Source of the DNA: Streptomyces sp. MUM 2J
Lineage (GTDB): Bacteria > Actinomycetota > Actinomycetes > Streptomycetales > Streptomycetaceae
NCBI RefSeq assembly: GCF_022414535.1
Contig: NZ_JADWYM010000013.1
Coordinates: forward strand, 62,001-126,000
Direction: 5' to 3'
Length of the DNA stretch: 64,000 bases
The translations under genes and the position numbers were made by a program. Position 1 is the stretch's first letter; the number at the start of each line of letters is the position of its first letter. The notes beneath the pieces were generated by a model. That model searched no databases. It was not told the origin of the DNA and saw nothing but the letters and a program-made list of their open reading frames with translations. Below are positions 44,144 through 52,745 of the stretch, one piece after another.

Positions 44144-44181
44144 TGACCTGCAAGTATCCCCCTGGAGGGGGATATAGGTCA
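44144..44181. promoter_or_regulatory. 38-bp interrupted palindrome upstream of the membrane protein gene
   Basis: TGACCT (44144-44149) and AGGTCA (44176-44181) flank TATCCCCC (44155-44162), TGGA and GGGGGATA (44167-44174). The nested symmetry suggests a dimeric operator or strong hairpin. The remainder of 44013-44339 shows only GGTTGGCCG/CGGCCGACC near 44280-44308, a possible thiolase terminator. Confidence 0.5.
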
Positions 44182-44339
44182 CATCCTGGGGGAGATTGGA
44201 TCACAGATCGGCCCGGCGTCCAGGTGTTTCCCGGACTCCGGGCCGATCGGTCACGCCAGGTGCTATTGAGGTGACCGAGGGTTGGCCGGCCGAGGGGTCG
44301 GCCGACCGGGAAGACGGGGGGCGGCCGACCGCGAGGTGG

Positions 44340-45560
44340 TCAGCTGAGACGCTCGACGACCATCGCCATGCCCTGGCCGCCGCCGACGCACATCGTCTCC
44401 AGGCCGAACTGCTTGTCGTGGAACCGGAGGGAGTTGATGAGCGTGCCGGTGATGCGGGCGCCGGTCATGCCGAAGGGGTGCCCGACGGCGATGGCGCCGC
44501 CGTTGACGTTCAGCTTGTCCAGGTCGATGCCGAGGTCGCGGTAGGAGGGGATCACCTGCGCGGCGAACGCCTCGTTGATCTCCACCAGGTCGATGTCGCC
44601 GATGGTCAGGCCGGCGCGGCTCAGCGCCTGCCGGGATGCCTCCACCGGGCCGAGGCCCATGATCTCCGGGGAGAGGCCGGAGACGCCGGTCGACACGATC
44701 CGCGCGAGCGGGGTCAGGCCGAGCTCGCGGGCCTTGGTGTCGGACATGATGACCAGCGCGGCGGCGCCGTCGTTGAGCGGGCAGCAGTTGCCGGCGGTGA
44801 CCAGGCCGTCGGGGCGGAAGACCGGCTTGAGGCCGGCGACGCCCTCCATGGTGACGCCGGGGCGCGGGCCGTCGTCCTTGCCGACCACCGTGCCGTCGGG
44901 GAGGGTCACCGGGGTGATCTCGCGCTCCCAGAAGCCGTTCTTGATGGCCTGCTCGGCGAGGTTCTGCGAGCGGACGCCGAACTCGTCCATGTCCTCGCGG
45001 GTGATGCCCTTGGCGCGGGCCAGGTTCTCCGCGGTCTGCCCCATCGCGATGTACGGGTCGGGGAGCAGGCCGTCCTCGCGCGGGTCGTGCCAGGTCGAAC
45101 CCTCGGCCTCGGCGACGGCCGCGGTGCGGGCCTCGGCCTCGGCGAACAGCGGGTTGTGCGTGTCCGGCAGGTTGTCGGAGTTGCCCTTGGTGAAGCGGGA
45201 GACCATCTCGACGCCCGCCGAGATGAAGACGTCGCCCTCGCCTGCCTTGATGGCGTGCAGGGCCATGCGGCTCGTCTGGAGCGACGAGGAGCAGTAGCGG
45301 GTGATGGTGCAGCCCGGCAGGTGGTCCATGCCCATCTGCACGGCGACGATACGGCCCAGGTTGTTGCCCTGCTCGCCGCCGGGCAGGCCGCAGCCGAGCA
45401 TCAGGTCGTCGATGTCCCTGGGGTCCAGCTCGGGAACCTTGGCCAGCGCGGCCTGGATGATCGTGGCGGTCAGGTCGTCGGGGCGCAGGTCCTTCAGGGA
45501 GCCCTTGAAGGCGCGGCCGATGGGGGAGCGGGCGGTCGAGACGATGACGGCTTCGGGCAT
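44340..45560 (-). CDS. Acetyl-CoA C-acetyltransferase / thiolase
   Basis: 406 residues. It catalyses reversible condensation or thiolysis of acyl-CoA. The nucleophile Cys is in TRYCSSSLQT (~88), with NEAFAAQVIPS (~335), GHPFGMTGARI (~365) and the second Cys in CVGGGQGMAMV (~395). The pattern and length match the type II biosynthetic/degradative thiolases (acetyl-CoA acetyltransferase or 3-ketoacyl-CoA thiolase); substrate chain length is not decided by sequence. ATG 45560 has GGAG five bases upstream. It lies alone; CGTACGTAC and CCGTACGTATGG repeats sit in its promoter region. Confidence 0.93.
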   Translation of the reverse strand: MPEAVIVSTARSPIGRAFKGSLKDLRPDDLTATIIQAALAKVPELDPRDIDDLMLGCGLPGGEQGNNLGRIVAVQMGMDHLPGCTITRYCSSSLQTSRMALHAIKAGEGDVFISAGVEMVSRFTKGNSDNLPDTHNPLFAEAEARTAAVAEAEGSTWHDPREDGLLPDPYIAMGQTAENLARAKGITREDMDEFGVRSQNLAEQAIKNGFWEREITPVTLPDGTVVGKDDGPRPGVTMEGVAGLKPVFRPDGLVTAGNCCPLNDGAAALVIMSDTKARELGLTPLARIVSTGVSGLSPEIMGLGPVEASRQALSRAGLTIGDIDLVEINEAFAAQVIPSYRDLGIDLDKLNVNGGAIAVGHPFGMTGARITGTLINSLRFHDKQFGLETMCVGGGQGMAMVVERLS

Positions 45561-45838
45561 CACGGCTCCATTGGCGTACGTACGGTTACGTGGTGTGGGC
45601 ACGGCTGGCTTGGAAGTTACCCGTACGTATGGCCCAGGTCACGCGAGTCGGGGTGTGACCCTGGCCGCATCTTTCTAAGCGCTTGCTTTGCCGCGGGTGC
45701 GGGTTCCGCCGGTACGGGTTCCGTCACCGCCGCGGTGCCCGGGGCCGACCGACGTTCCGTCCGTCCCGGTAGACCACCGATGACGTGGGGACGAACCCGG
45801 GCACCACGGGCCGCGGCGGCGTCACCCCGCAGCCTCCC

Positions 45839-45870
45839 GCGGGCGGGACCGCGGCCGCCGTCCCGCCCGC
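45839..45870 (-). terminator. Terminator after the SGNH hydrolase gene
   Basis: GCGGGCGGGAC (45839-45849) and GTCCCGCCCGC (45860-45870), an 11-bp perfect stem. The gap 45561-45938 otherwise contains the thiolase promoter at its left end. Confidence 0.75.
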
Positions 45871-45938
45871 GCGTCCCGGGGCCCGGCCGGGGGCGGCCCG
45901 GCCCGGCTGTGCCAGGCTGTCCGCCGGCCGGGGGTCGG

Positions 45939-46964
45939 TCAGGTCACCGGGCTGCCGTCCGGCTCCGGAACCCTCCGCCTCCGCCGCCGCTTCAGCAGCG
46001 CCCACGGTCCCCGCGGTCCGGTCGGCATCGCCGCCGTCACCTCCGTGCCCGGCTCCGCCGCGGCCTCCGCCGCTGCCCGCGCCACCGGCAGGAAGCCCTC
46101 GTGCCGCGCCGCCTCCGGCCGTTCCTCCTCCGCGGGCCACAGTCCCAGCGCCGCGCACATCGTCGGCAGCACCGCCATCGCCGCCGTCGCGTACCCCTCC
46201 GCCGACGGGTGGTAGTGGTCCGGTCCGAACAGCTCCCGCGGGTTCGCCTCGAACTCCGGGCCCAGCATGTCCCCCAGCGACACCGTCCGGCCGCCCTGCT
46301 CCACCACTCCGATCGTCTGCGCCGCCGCCAGCTGCCGCGAGGCCCGCCGGGCCAGCCACCGCAGCGGCTGCTGCACCGGCTGGATCGTGCCCAGGTCGGG
46401 GCAGGTGCCGACGACCACCTCCGCGCCGGCGGTGCGCAGCCGCCGGACCGCCGAGGACAGGTGGCGCACCGAGCGCGTCGGCGGCATCCGGCGCGTCACG
46501 TCGTTCGCACCGATCATGATCACGCAGACGTCGGGCATCCGGTCGCACTCCCCGAGGACCAGTCCGACCTGGCGGTCCAGATCGTCCGACTGCGCACCCG
46601 GCAGCGCCACGTTCCGCAGTTCCACCGGCCGCTCCGCCACCGCCGCCAGCCCCGACGCCAGCAGCGCACCCGGCGTCTGCCCCGCCCGGTGCACTCCCTG
46701 CCCCGCCGCCGTCGAATCGCCCAGCAGCACCAGCAGCAGCGGTTCCGCCCCGGGTCCTGCCGCGGCGTACGCGCGGCCGTACAGTCCCTCCGCGTGCGGC
46801 ACGTGCGGGAGCGTCCCCGTGCCGTTCACATGGCGGCGCGCCCACTGCGCCTCGGCCAGCAGCAGGCCCATCGCCGCCGCGCCCGCCAGTCCGATGCCGC
46901 CACCGCCGTACGCGGCGCCCGCCGCGATGCGCCGGGCCACTCGCGCCCTCGACATGCTGGTCAT
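45939..46964 (-). CDS. SGNH/GDSL-family hydrolase, membrane-anchored or secreted
   Basis: 341 residues. A basic start (MTSMSRARVARR) and hydrophobic stretch (~15-35) suggest export or a single anchor. Block I LLVLLGDSTAAGQG (Ser ~82), block III MIGANDVTRR, and the catalytic Asp/His in DHYHPSAEGYATAA give the SGNH fold of lipases and esterases. The C-terminus ends in an Arg-rich tract ([11 protein letters not shown]). ATG 46964 has AGGAGG 12 bases upstream; ATG 46955 is possible. It is divergent from cystathionine beta-synthase. Substrate unknown. Confidence 0.85.
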   Translation of the reverse strand: MTSMSRARVARRIAAGAAYGGGGIGLAGAAAMGLLLAEAQWARRHVNGTGTLPHVPHAEGLYGRAYAAAGPGAEPLLLVLLGDSTAAGQGVHRAGQTPGALLASGLAAVAERPVELRNVALPGAQSDDLDRQVGLVLGECDRMPDVCVIMIGANDVTRRMPPTRSVRHLSSAVRRLRTAGAEVVVGTCPDLGTIQPVQQPLRWLARRASRQLAAAQTIGVVEQGGRTVSLGDMLGPEFEANPRELFGPDHYHPSAEGYATAAMAVLPTMCAALGLWPAEEERPEAARHEGFLPVARAAAEAAAEPGTEVTAAMPTGPRGPWALLKRRRRRRVPEPDGSPVT

Positions 46965-47071
46965 GCGTCGCCGCCACCTCCTCGTAGCCGTACAACCACT
47001 CCTTGCCCCGTACGGACCGTCGCCCAATCTCCACAGGGAGTGAACGCCCGTCACGGATTCGTCGCAGGCCA

Positions 47072-47077
47072 TAGGCT
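47072..47077 (+). promoter_or_regulatory. -10 element of the cystathionine beta-synthase promoter
   Basis: TAGGCT 49 bases before the start codon, in the 160-base divergent gap. The -35 is not clear. Confidence 0.45.
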
Positions 47078-47125
47078 GGCGGAACAGTTAACGACCACAT
47101 CCTTTTGCAGCATCCGGAGACAACG

Positions 47126-48508
47126 GTGCAATTCCACGACTCGATGATCAGCCTCGTCGGCAACACCCCGCTGGTGAGGCTCAACAGCGTGACCAAGGGC
47201 ATCAAGGCGACCGTCCTGGCCAAGGTGGAGTACTTCAACCCGGGCGGCTCCGTGAAGGACCGCATCGCCGTGCGCATGATCGAGGCGGCCGAGCAGAGCG
47301 GGGAGCTGAGGCCGGGGGGCACGATCGTCGAGCCGACCAGCGGCAACACCGGCGTCGGTCTGGCCATCGTGGCCCAGCAGAGGGGTTACAAGTGCATCTT
47401 CGTGTGCCCGGACAAGGTGAGCACCGACAAGATCAATGTGCTGCGTGCCTACGGCGCCGAAGTGGTCGTGTGCCCCACGGCCGTCGCACCGGAGCACCCG
47501 GACTCCTACTACAACGTCTCCGACCGGCTGGTCCGTGAGACGCCCGGTGCCTGGAAGCCTGACCAGTACTCCAACCCCAACAACGCCCTCTCCCACTACT
47601 ACTCCACCGGCCCGGAGCTGTGGGAGCAGACGGAGGGCAAGCTGACCCACTTCGTGGCGGGCGTCGGCACCGGCGGCACCATCTCCGGCACCGGCCGCTA
47701 CCTGAAGGAGATCAGCGGCGGCACGGTGAAGGTCATCGGTGCCGACCCCGAGGGCTCGGTGTACTCCGGGGGCTCCGGGCGGCCCTACCTGATCGAGGGC
47801 GTGGGCGAGGACTTCTGGCCCGCCGCCTACGACGGCAAGGTCGCGGACGAGATCGTCGCCGTCTCCGACAAGGACGCCTTCCAGATGACCCGCAGGCTGG
47901 CCAGGGAGGAGGGCCTGCTCGTCGGCGGCTCCTGCGGCATGGCCGTCGTCGCCGCGCTGCGGGTGGCCGAGCGGCTGACCGAGGACGACGTGGTCGTGGT
48001 CCTGCTGCCGGACAGCGGGCGCGGCTACCTCAGCAAGATCTTCAACGACGAGTGGATGGCCGACTACGGGTTCCTGGAGGACGAGGGGCCCAGCGCACGC
48101 GTCAGCGACGTCCTCAACGACAAGGAGCACGGCGCCATCCCGTCCCTCGTCCACATGCACCCGGAGGAGACCGTCGGCCAGGCCATCGAGGTGCTGCGGG
48201 AGTACGGCGTCTCCCAGATGCCGGTCGTCAAGCCGGGTGCCGGGCACCCGGACGTGATGGCGGCCGAGATCGTCGGCTCGGTGGTCGAGCGCGAGCTGCT
48301 GGACGCCCTGTTCAGCAAGCGGGCCTCGCTCGAGGACCCGCTGGAGAAGCACATGTCGGAGCCCCTTCCGCAGGTCGGATCCGGCGAGCCCGTCGGCGAC
48401 CTGATGAACGTGCTCGGCCGGGCCGACGCGGCGATCGTCCTGGTCGAGGGCAAGCCGACCGGCGTCGTCAGCCGGCAGGACCTGCTCGCCTTCCTCGCCA
48501 AGGCCTGA
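47126..48508 (+). CDS. Cystathionine beta-synthase with C-terminal CBS domain pair
   Basis: 460 residues. The PLP enzyme core (~1-320) starts SLVGNTPLVRLNSVTKGI; the PLP lysine is in NPGGSVKDRIAV (~43). TSGNTGVGLAIV and GVGTGGTISGTGRYLKE bind the cofactor phosphate and substrate. Two CBS motifs occupy ~335-460 (MHPEETVGQAIEVLREYGVS and the final GVVSRQDLLAFLAKA). It joins homocysteine and serine in the transsulfuration route to cysteine. GTG 47126 follows CCGGAGACAACG; the longer upstream start at 47105 lacks a site. Single gene; a partner cystathionine lyase is not in the window. Confidence 0.92.
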   Translation: MQFHDSMISLVGNTPLVRLNSVTKGIKATVLAKVEYFNPGGSVKDRIAVRMIEAAEQSGELRPGGTIVEPTSGNTGVGLAIVAQQRGYKCIFVCPDKVSTDKINVLRAYGAEVVVCPTAVAPEHPDSYYNVSDRLVRETPGAWKPDQYSNPNNALSHYYSTGPELWEQTEGKLTHFVAGVGTGGTISGTGRYLKEISGGTVKVIGADPEGSVYSGGSGRPYLIEGVGEDFWPAAYDGKVADEIVAVSDKDAFQMTRRLAREEGLLVGGSCGMAVVAALRVAERLTEDDVVVVLLPDSGRGYLSKIFNDEWMADYGFLEDEGPSARVSDVLNDKEHGAIPSLVHMHPEETVGQAIEVLREYGVSQMPVVKPGAGHPDVMAAEIVGSVVERELLDALFSKRASLEDPLEKHMSEPLPQVGSGEPVGDLMNVLGRADAAIVLVEGKPTGVVSRQDLLAFLAKA

Positions 48509-49107
48509 ACGGGCCGAACGGGGAGGGGCAGGGCCACGACGGGCCGTCCGTCCGCGGCGCCGTCATGGCCGGTCGCGCGTTCCCGGCGCCCCTTCCAGGG
48601 CGCCGGTGCCGCCACCGGCGCCGATCCGGGACGGGCGCCCCGGCCGGGACCCGGGGTGCGCCGCGTGCACCGCAAAGGTGCTGTCCCGGACGGGAACCGG
48701 CGGCGCATGTCCGGTGAACTGCCCGTGTCCGCGGCGCACTTGCGCCCGTCGCCGAGGCGATCGGACTTCGCGGAAGTGGTACGAGCGCGTCACGTCCGCG
48801 CAGCACCCGCTTAACACGCGTCCGGCACATTGGTGGATGTCGGCAGGGCGATGGGGGTACCTCCCAGGCGTTGAGCACTGGGGGAGGCTCCCCGCCCCGG
48901 CCGACGCCGAACGGCGTCACGGACCTCCGGAGCGGCTCCCGGACCTCCACGGACGCCACGGACGCGCAGCCCGGCCCTGACCCGGCCCGCGTCCCTCGCG
49001 GGGACCGCCGTCGTCCCGCCCCCCAGTGATGGGGGTGCGGCGGTCCCCGCGCACGGCCTTTCCCGTGCCGACCGGCCCGCGGTTCCGGCCGCGGCCCTCC
49101 GGCGGGC
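48509..49107. other. Gene-free region after cystathionine beta-synthase
   Basis: 599 bases of GC-rich sequence. Open frames are Arg/Pro-rich without family, ribosome site or codon support. It holds the second dispersed repeat at 48853-48886. Confidence 0.5.
48853..48886. repeat. Dispersed intergenic repeat, copy 2
   Basis: GGGGGTACCTCCCA, 12 variable bases, TGGGGGAG; ends match the copy at 42279-42314. Confidence 0.6.
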
Positions 49108-49548
49108 TCAGTCCTTCCAGCGGCCGTCGCCGCCGTCCGCCGCGCCGTCGGTGCCGCGCCGGCGGCGGAACAGGTCGGGGCTGGTGCGCGCGGCCTGGAC
49201 GACGTTGACGCCGACGATGCCCGCCCAGGTGACCAGCAGACCGGGCAGGTGGGCCACACCGGCGCCGATGGCGGAGAGCGGGATCGCCAGGACCATCGTG
49301 ACGATGCCGAAACCGAACCGCTCGCCGAAGGAGTCGGTGGGCCTCGGCGACCGGGCGTCGCGGGCGACCGTCATCCGCTGTTCGGCGAGTTGCCGCCGGA
49401 CCCGGCGCTCCACCGCGTCGTCGATGCGCCGGTCGACCTTCTCCAGGAAGGAGTCGACGAGTGCCGGCTCGTACTCCTCACCCAGCTCCCTGCGGGCGTA
49501 CAGGGTCGCGTCGAGTTCCTTCTTCAGGTCGCTGTCGCGGGCGTCCAT
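49108..49548 (-). CDS. Small integral membrane protein, hypothetical
   Basis: 146 residues. The N-terminal half is charged and helical (LKKELDATLYARRELGEEYE, VEKVDRRIDDAVERRVRRQL-like), then two close TM stretches (~90-130: FGIVTMVLAIPLSAIGAGV and LPGLLVTWAGIVGVNVV), then a short basic tail. Likely cytoplasmic N- and C-termini with a hairpin in the membrane. Similar proteins are conserved in Streptomyces by impression; no function known to me. ATG 49548 has GGGAG six bases upstream; ATG 49569 has none. It is divergent from the RpiR regulator. Confidence 0.75.
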   Translation of the reverse strand: MDARDSDLKKELDATLYARRELGEEYEPALVDSFLEKVDRRIDDAVERRVRRQLAEQRMTVARDARSPRPTDSFGERFGFGIVTMVLAIPLSAIGAGVAHLPGLLVTWAGIVGVNVVQAARTSPDLFRRRRGTDGAADGGDGRWKD

Positions 49549-50065
49549 CGCCGTCTCCCATCCGGTCATGACAGTCCACGGTAAGGAGCGGGGGCGCCCA
49601 CCGCACTGGGGACAGCCCCCCTGTCGGGGCGGGGGCAACCGGGCCGGGCGCCTCGATGAACTGCCTGCCGTGACATCGTCCCCCGCGGGATCCGGGGAGG
49701 TGCCGACCGTCACCTCCGCGGGCGGGCGGCGGGCCGGTCGCGCTGTCCGGCCCACCCACGACCCGGGGCGTCCCCCCGTCCGTGGACGCCGTGACCGGTG
49801 CCCGTCGTCGCAGCGGCACTCGTCCACCCTCCCCGAAAAGTGATCCGCGCCGCTCTCTCCTGCGGGGGACGCGCTGCCGGGCGCACCGCCACGTCGGGGG
49901 TGTGCCCTCGTCCACCCTCCCCCTTCTCGGGACGATCGGGGCCGGCGTACGGGCATCGGTCTGCCTGTATAAGCGTATGCAGTATTTATGTATGCTGAAT
50001 AACTGTCCATGTCCGGTCCCTGTACGCTCGCGGAACGTCGAGGACACCTGGAGGGGGAGTAGGTC
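49549..50065. promoter_or_regulatory. Divergent region with AT-rich regulatory island at 49965-50005
   Basis: No gene seen. Bases 49965-50005 are far more AT-rich than the surroundings, with GTATGC repeated at 49975-49980 and 49990-49995 and TGAATAA at 49996-50002. The latter shares TGAATA with the half-site in the hut promoter (55673-55680). A likely promoter/operator for the RpiR gene. Confidence 0.45.
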
Positions 50066-50908
50066 ATGAGCGTGACTGACAGCCCTGCGAGCCGGTTGCA
50101 GGCGCTCTTCGAAGGCCACCGGCTCACCCCGACCCAGCGCCGCATCGCGCACAGCATGGTCCGTCGCGCGGTCGACGTGCCGTTCCTGTCCAGTGTCGAA
50201 CTCGCCGAGCTCGCCGGGGTCAGCCAGCCGTCGGTGACCCGCTTCGCCGTCGCCCTCGGCTTCGACGGCTACCCCGCCCTGCGCCGCCATCTGCGCGAGG
50301 TCGCCCCCGCCGAACAGGCCGGCGCCGCGGGCGCGCACAACGAGTACCAGCAGGCCGTCGAGGCCGAGATCGAGAACCTGCGGCACCTGGCGGACCTGCT
50401 GGCCGACCCGCGGCCGGTGCAGCGGGCCGGCCGGGCCCTGGCGACCTCCCGTCCCCTGCCCGTGCTCGGGCTGCGCGCCGCCGCCTCCCAGGCCTACGGG
50501 TTCGCCTACTTCGCCGCCAAGGTGCACCCGGACGTCCGGCTGCTCAACGAGGGCGGCACGATGATCCACGACCGCCTCGACGCGGCCGTGCGGGCCGGAG
50601 CCACGGCCCTGCTCTGCTTCGCGCTGCCGCGGCACCCGCGCGAGGTGCTGGACACCCTCCGGTACGCCAAGGGCTCGGGACTGACCGTGGTCACGGTCGC
50701 CGACTCCGCGTTCGCGCCCGTCGCCCGCGCCTCGGACCTGCTGCTGCCCGCCGCCGTCGGCACCGGACTCGCCTTCGACACCGCCTGCGCGCCGATGCTG
50801 CTCGGGCGGGTGCTGCTGGAGGCGATGTGCGACGACCTGCCGGACGCCCAGGCCCGCCTGGAGGAGTTCGACGCCAAGGCGGCGGTGCGGGGGCTGTTCG
50901 TCGAATGA
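50066..50908 (+). CDS. RpiR-family (MurR-type) transcriptional regulator, candidate hut regulator
   Basis: 280 residues. The N-terminal HTH_6 domain (~1-77) has LTPTQRRIAHSMV, then ELAGVSQPSVTRFAVALGF as the recognition region. A SIS-like sugar/phosphate-binding domain (~110-250) has PVLGLRAAASQAYGFAYFA and TVVTVADSAFAPVARASDLL. RpiR proteins usually sense phosphosugars, but some control amino-acid catabolism. It is near the hut genes at 55705, and the two upstream regions share a TGAATA element, so a hut role is inferred. ATG 50066 has GGAGGGGGAG upstream. The gene is separated from hut by the roadblock cluster. Confidence 0.88.
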   Translation: MSVTDSPASRLQALFEGHRLTPTQRRIAHSMVRRAVDVPFLSSVELAELAGVSQPSVTRFAVALGFDGYPALRRHLREVAPAEQAGAAGAHNEYQQAVEAEIENLRHLADLLADPRPVQRAGRALATSRPLPVLGLRAAASQAYGFAYFAAKVHPDVRLLNEGGTMIHDRLDAAVRAGATALLCFALPRHPREVLDTLRYAKGSGLTVVTVADSAFAPVARASDLLLPAAVGTGLAFDTACAPMLLGRVLLEAMCDDLPDAQARLEEFDAKAAVRGLFVE

Positions 50909-50989
50909 CACCCGCGCGCTCTCAGACTCGTCTCACGTTCCACCGCTAACGTGCCCGTGGACGGACAGGACGTGACACGGGAGGCTGAC

Positions 50990-51574
50990 GTGGCGCGCGG
51001 AGGACAGGGGCTGGCCAGGGTGGCCGTCGTCGTGCGGGCGGGGGCCGCCCCGCTGTGGTGGCTCGGCGTGGCCGCCGCCGGGGCCGGCGCGGTGCCGGAA
51101 GGGCTGACCGGACGCCGGATCGGCGTCCTGGCCGGCGCCGCCCTCTTCGTCGTCGCCGTGGCGGCGACCGCCCTGCCGCGGCGCAAGCGGTACACCGCCC
51201 TCGCCCGCGGGGCAGCCCGCGCGGGCAAGCACGACATCCTCCAGGACCGTGCGGTGACCGTGCGCGCCTGGCGCCGCGGCCACCGGTGGTGGCTGCTGCT
51301 CGCCTTCGCCGCCGCCCTCGGTTCGGCGTTCGCCCTGCCGGCGGCCGGCGGTCTGCTGCTCTCCGGGTTCGGCGCCGGGCTGTGGCTGAAGGCCGCCCGG
51401 CTCGGCCGGTGCGAGCGGGCCGGGGACGCGCTGCTGTGGGTGCGCGTCGACTGGCTGGACGGGCGCGGCGGACGCCCGGCCGGCCGGCCCGTGAAGGCCT
51501 TCCGCAGCACAGGCGTCGCCGCGGGCGACGCGGCGCCGGGCGGGGCCCGTCGCCGCACTGCGGCGCTGGTCTAG
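50990..51574 (+). CDS. Hypothetical membrane protein
   Basis: 194 residues with about four hydrophobic stretches: PLWWLGVAAAGAGAVP, IGVLAGAALFVVAVAATAL, RWWLLLAFAAALGSAF and GGLLLSGFGAGLWL. Arg-rich loops between them are likely cytoplasmic. No family recognised. GTG 50990 has GGGAGG five bases upstream; GTG 50972 is possible. A gap of 260 bases without a gene follows, rich in GC, before the convergent roadblock gene. Confidence 0.6.
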   Translation: MARGGQGLARVAVVVRAGAAPLWWLGVAAAGAGAVPEGLTGRRIGVLAGAALFVVAVAATALPRRKRYTALARGAARAGKHDILQDRAVTVRAWRRGHRWWLLLAFAAALGSAFALPAAGGLLLSGFGAGLWLKAARLGRCERAGDALLWVRVDWLDGRGGRPAGRPVKAFRSTGVAAGDAAPGGARRRTAALV

Positions 51575-51835
51575 GAGAGCCGCGAGAGACGGTTTCGCCT
51601 GTTCCCCGACGCCCGTCTGGCGCTCACCACCCCCGTTCGAGCGGGGGACGCCCCGTGCCCTCTGCCCGGGTCGCCCCGTCCTCCCGGTGCGAGGACGGCT
51701 CTCCGCCGTACGAGCGCACACACCGGAGGCCGTGGGGCCGCCCTGCGGCCGGCCGGTGCCCCTTTCGCCACACGCCCCCGGGGCTGCGCCGGGCCCGCTC
51801 GCCGCTCCGGCCCCGGCGGGGGCGGAGCCGGGGGC

Positions 51836-52210
51836 TCACACCTCCAGTTCCTCCTCGATCCTCCTCAGCTGGTGGCGGGCCATCGCCAGGTTGGCCCGCC
51901 TGGCGTCGAGCACGAGGTAGAGGAAGAGCCCGTTGCCGCTCCGGCCGCTCAGCAGGCGGATGAGGTGGTACTGGTCGCTGAGCGTGATCAGGATGTCCTC
52001 GATCTCTGCCTTGAGACCGAGGTGCTCCATGGTGCGCATCTTGGCGCGGATCACGTCCGTGTTACCGGCGGCGGCGACGTTGAGGTCGAAGCTCTTGGTG
52101 CTGCCCATCGTGCCCAGCGCCATTCCGCTGGTGTAGTCGACGAGCGCGACTCCGGTCGCGCCCTCGATGGAGGAGAGGGCTTCCTTCAGCGCGGTCTCGG
52201 TGTTGGCCAT
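51836..52210 (-). CDS. Roadblock/LC7-domain protein
   Basis: 124 residues, a single roadblock/LC7 fold: LKEALSSIEGATGVALVDYT, SGMALGTMG, then EDILITLSDQYHLIRLLSG and FLYLVLDARRANLAMARHQL. In bacteria such proteins serve as activators or scaffolds for small GTPases (MglB-type). It lies last in a minus-strand run with a second roadblock (52226), a DUF4388-like protein (52746) and a third roadblock (53603). No small GTPase gene lies next to them here. ATG 52210 is the first codon after a G-rich site in the 15-base gap. Confidence 0.85.
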   Translation of the reverse strand: MANTETALKEALSSIEGATGVALVDYTSGMALGTMGSTKSFDLNVAAAGNTDVIRAKMRTMEHLGLKAEIEDILITLSDQYHLIRLLSGRSGNGLFLYLVLDARRANLAMARHQLRRIEEELEV

Positions 52211-52225
52211 GACGGTTCTTGCCTC

Positions 52226-52699
52226 TCAACTATCTGTCGTGGTCCGTGCGTTGACTGCCCTGGTGGGAAGCGTGCGCGCGGACTCCTTCGGTACGGCGGC
52301 GGGCCGGGCGGTTTCCCGGGCCGCCGCTTCGTGGGCGTCGACCAGATCCCCGATGCGGGCGCCGGCGCGGCGGCCCTCCAGGTGCAGCCGGCCGACGTTG
52401 ACGCGGTCCTGGGTGAGCAGGGTCAGGACGGCATGACGGCCCGCCGCGTAGGTCGCGACGTAGCCCTGGGTGCCCCTGATCAGCAGTTCGCGGAACTCCC
52501 CCCGGTCGGTCGCGTCGGTCATGCCGATCGCGACGGCGAGCGTGGTGGCCGTGAGCGCGGACAGTCCGTCCGCTTCGACGCCGGGAGCGTCATGGGCGAG
52601 GACCAGGCCGTCGCGCCCGGCGGCGACGGCCCCGGTCAGCTGGGGGAGGCGGGCGCGCAGGCGGCGGAGCTCGTCGAGGATCTCGGCCTGCGCCGCCAT
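52226..52699 (-). CDS. Roadblock/LC7-domain protein with longer C-terminus
   Basis: 157 residues. The roadblock/LC7 core spans ~5-120: AEILDELRRLRARLPQLTGA, GRDGLVLAHDAPGVEADGLS, and FRELLIRGTQGYVATYAAG, with LTQDRVNVGRLHLEGRRAG. The last 35 residues are Ala/Thr/Arg-rich and probably disordered. In Streptomyces, roadblock proteins of this type form conservons with a histidine kinase-like protein, a DUF742 protein and a GTPase; here that set is incomplete. ATG 52699 has AGGAG upstream. It is followed by the small roadblock gene after 15 bases, and preceded by the DUF4388-like gene after 46 bases. Confidence 0.85.
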   Translation of the reverse strand: MAAQAEILDELRRLRARLPQLTGAVAAGRDGLVLAHDAPGVEADGLSALTATTLAVAIGMTDATDRGEFRELLIRGTQGYVATYAAGRHAVLTLLTQDRVNVGRLHLEGRRAGARIGDLVDAHEAAARETARPAAVPKESARTLPTRAVNARTTTDS

Positions 52700-52745
52700 C
52701 GGTGGTCTCCTCTCGGCACGGGGCTCGACTCGGGGTTGTGGCCGG

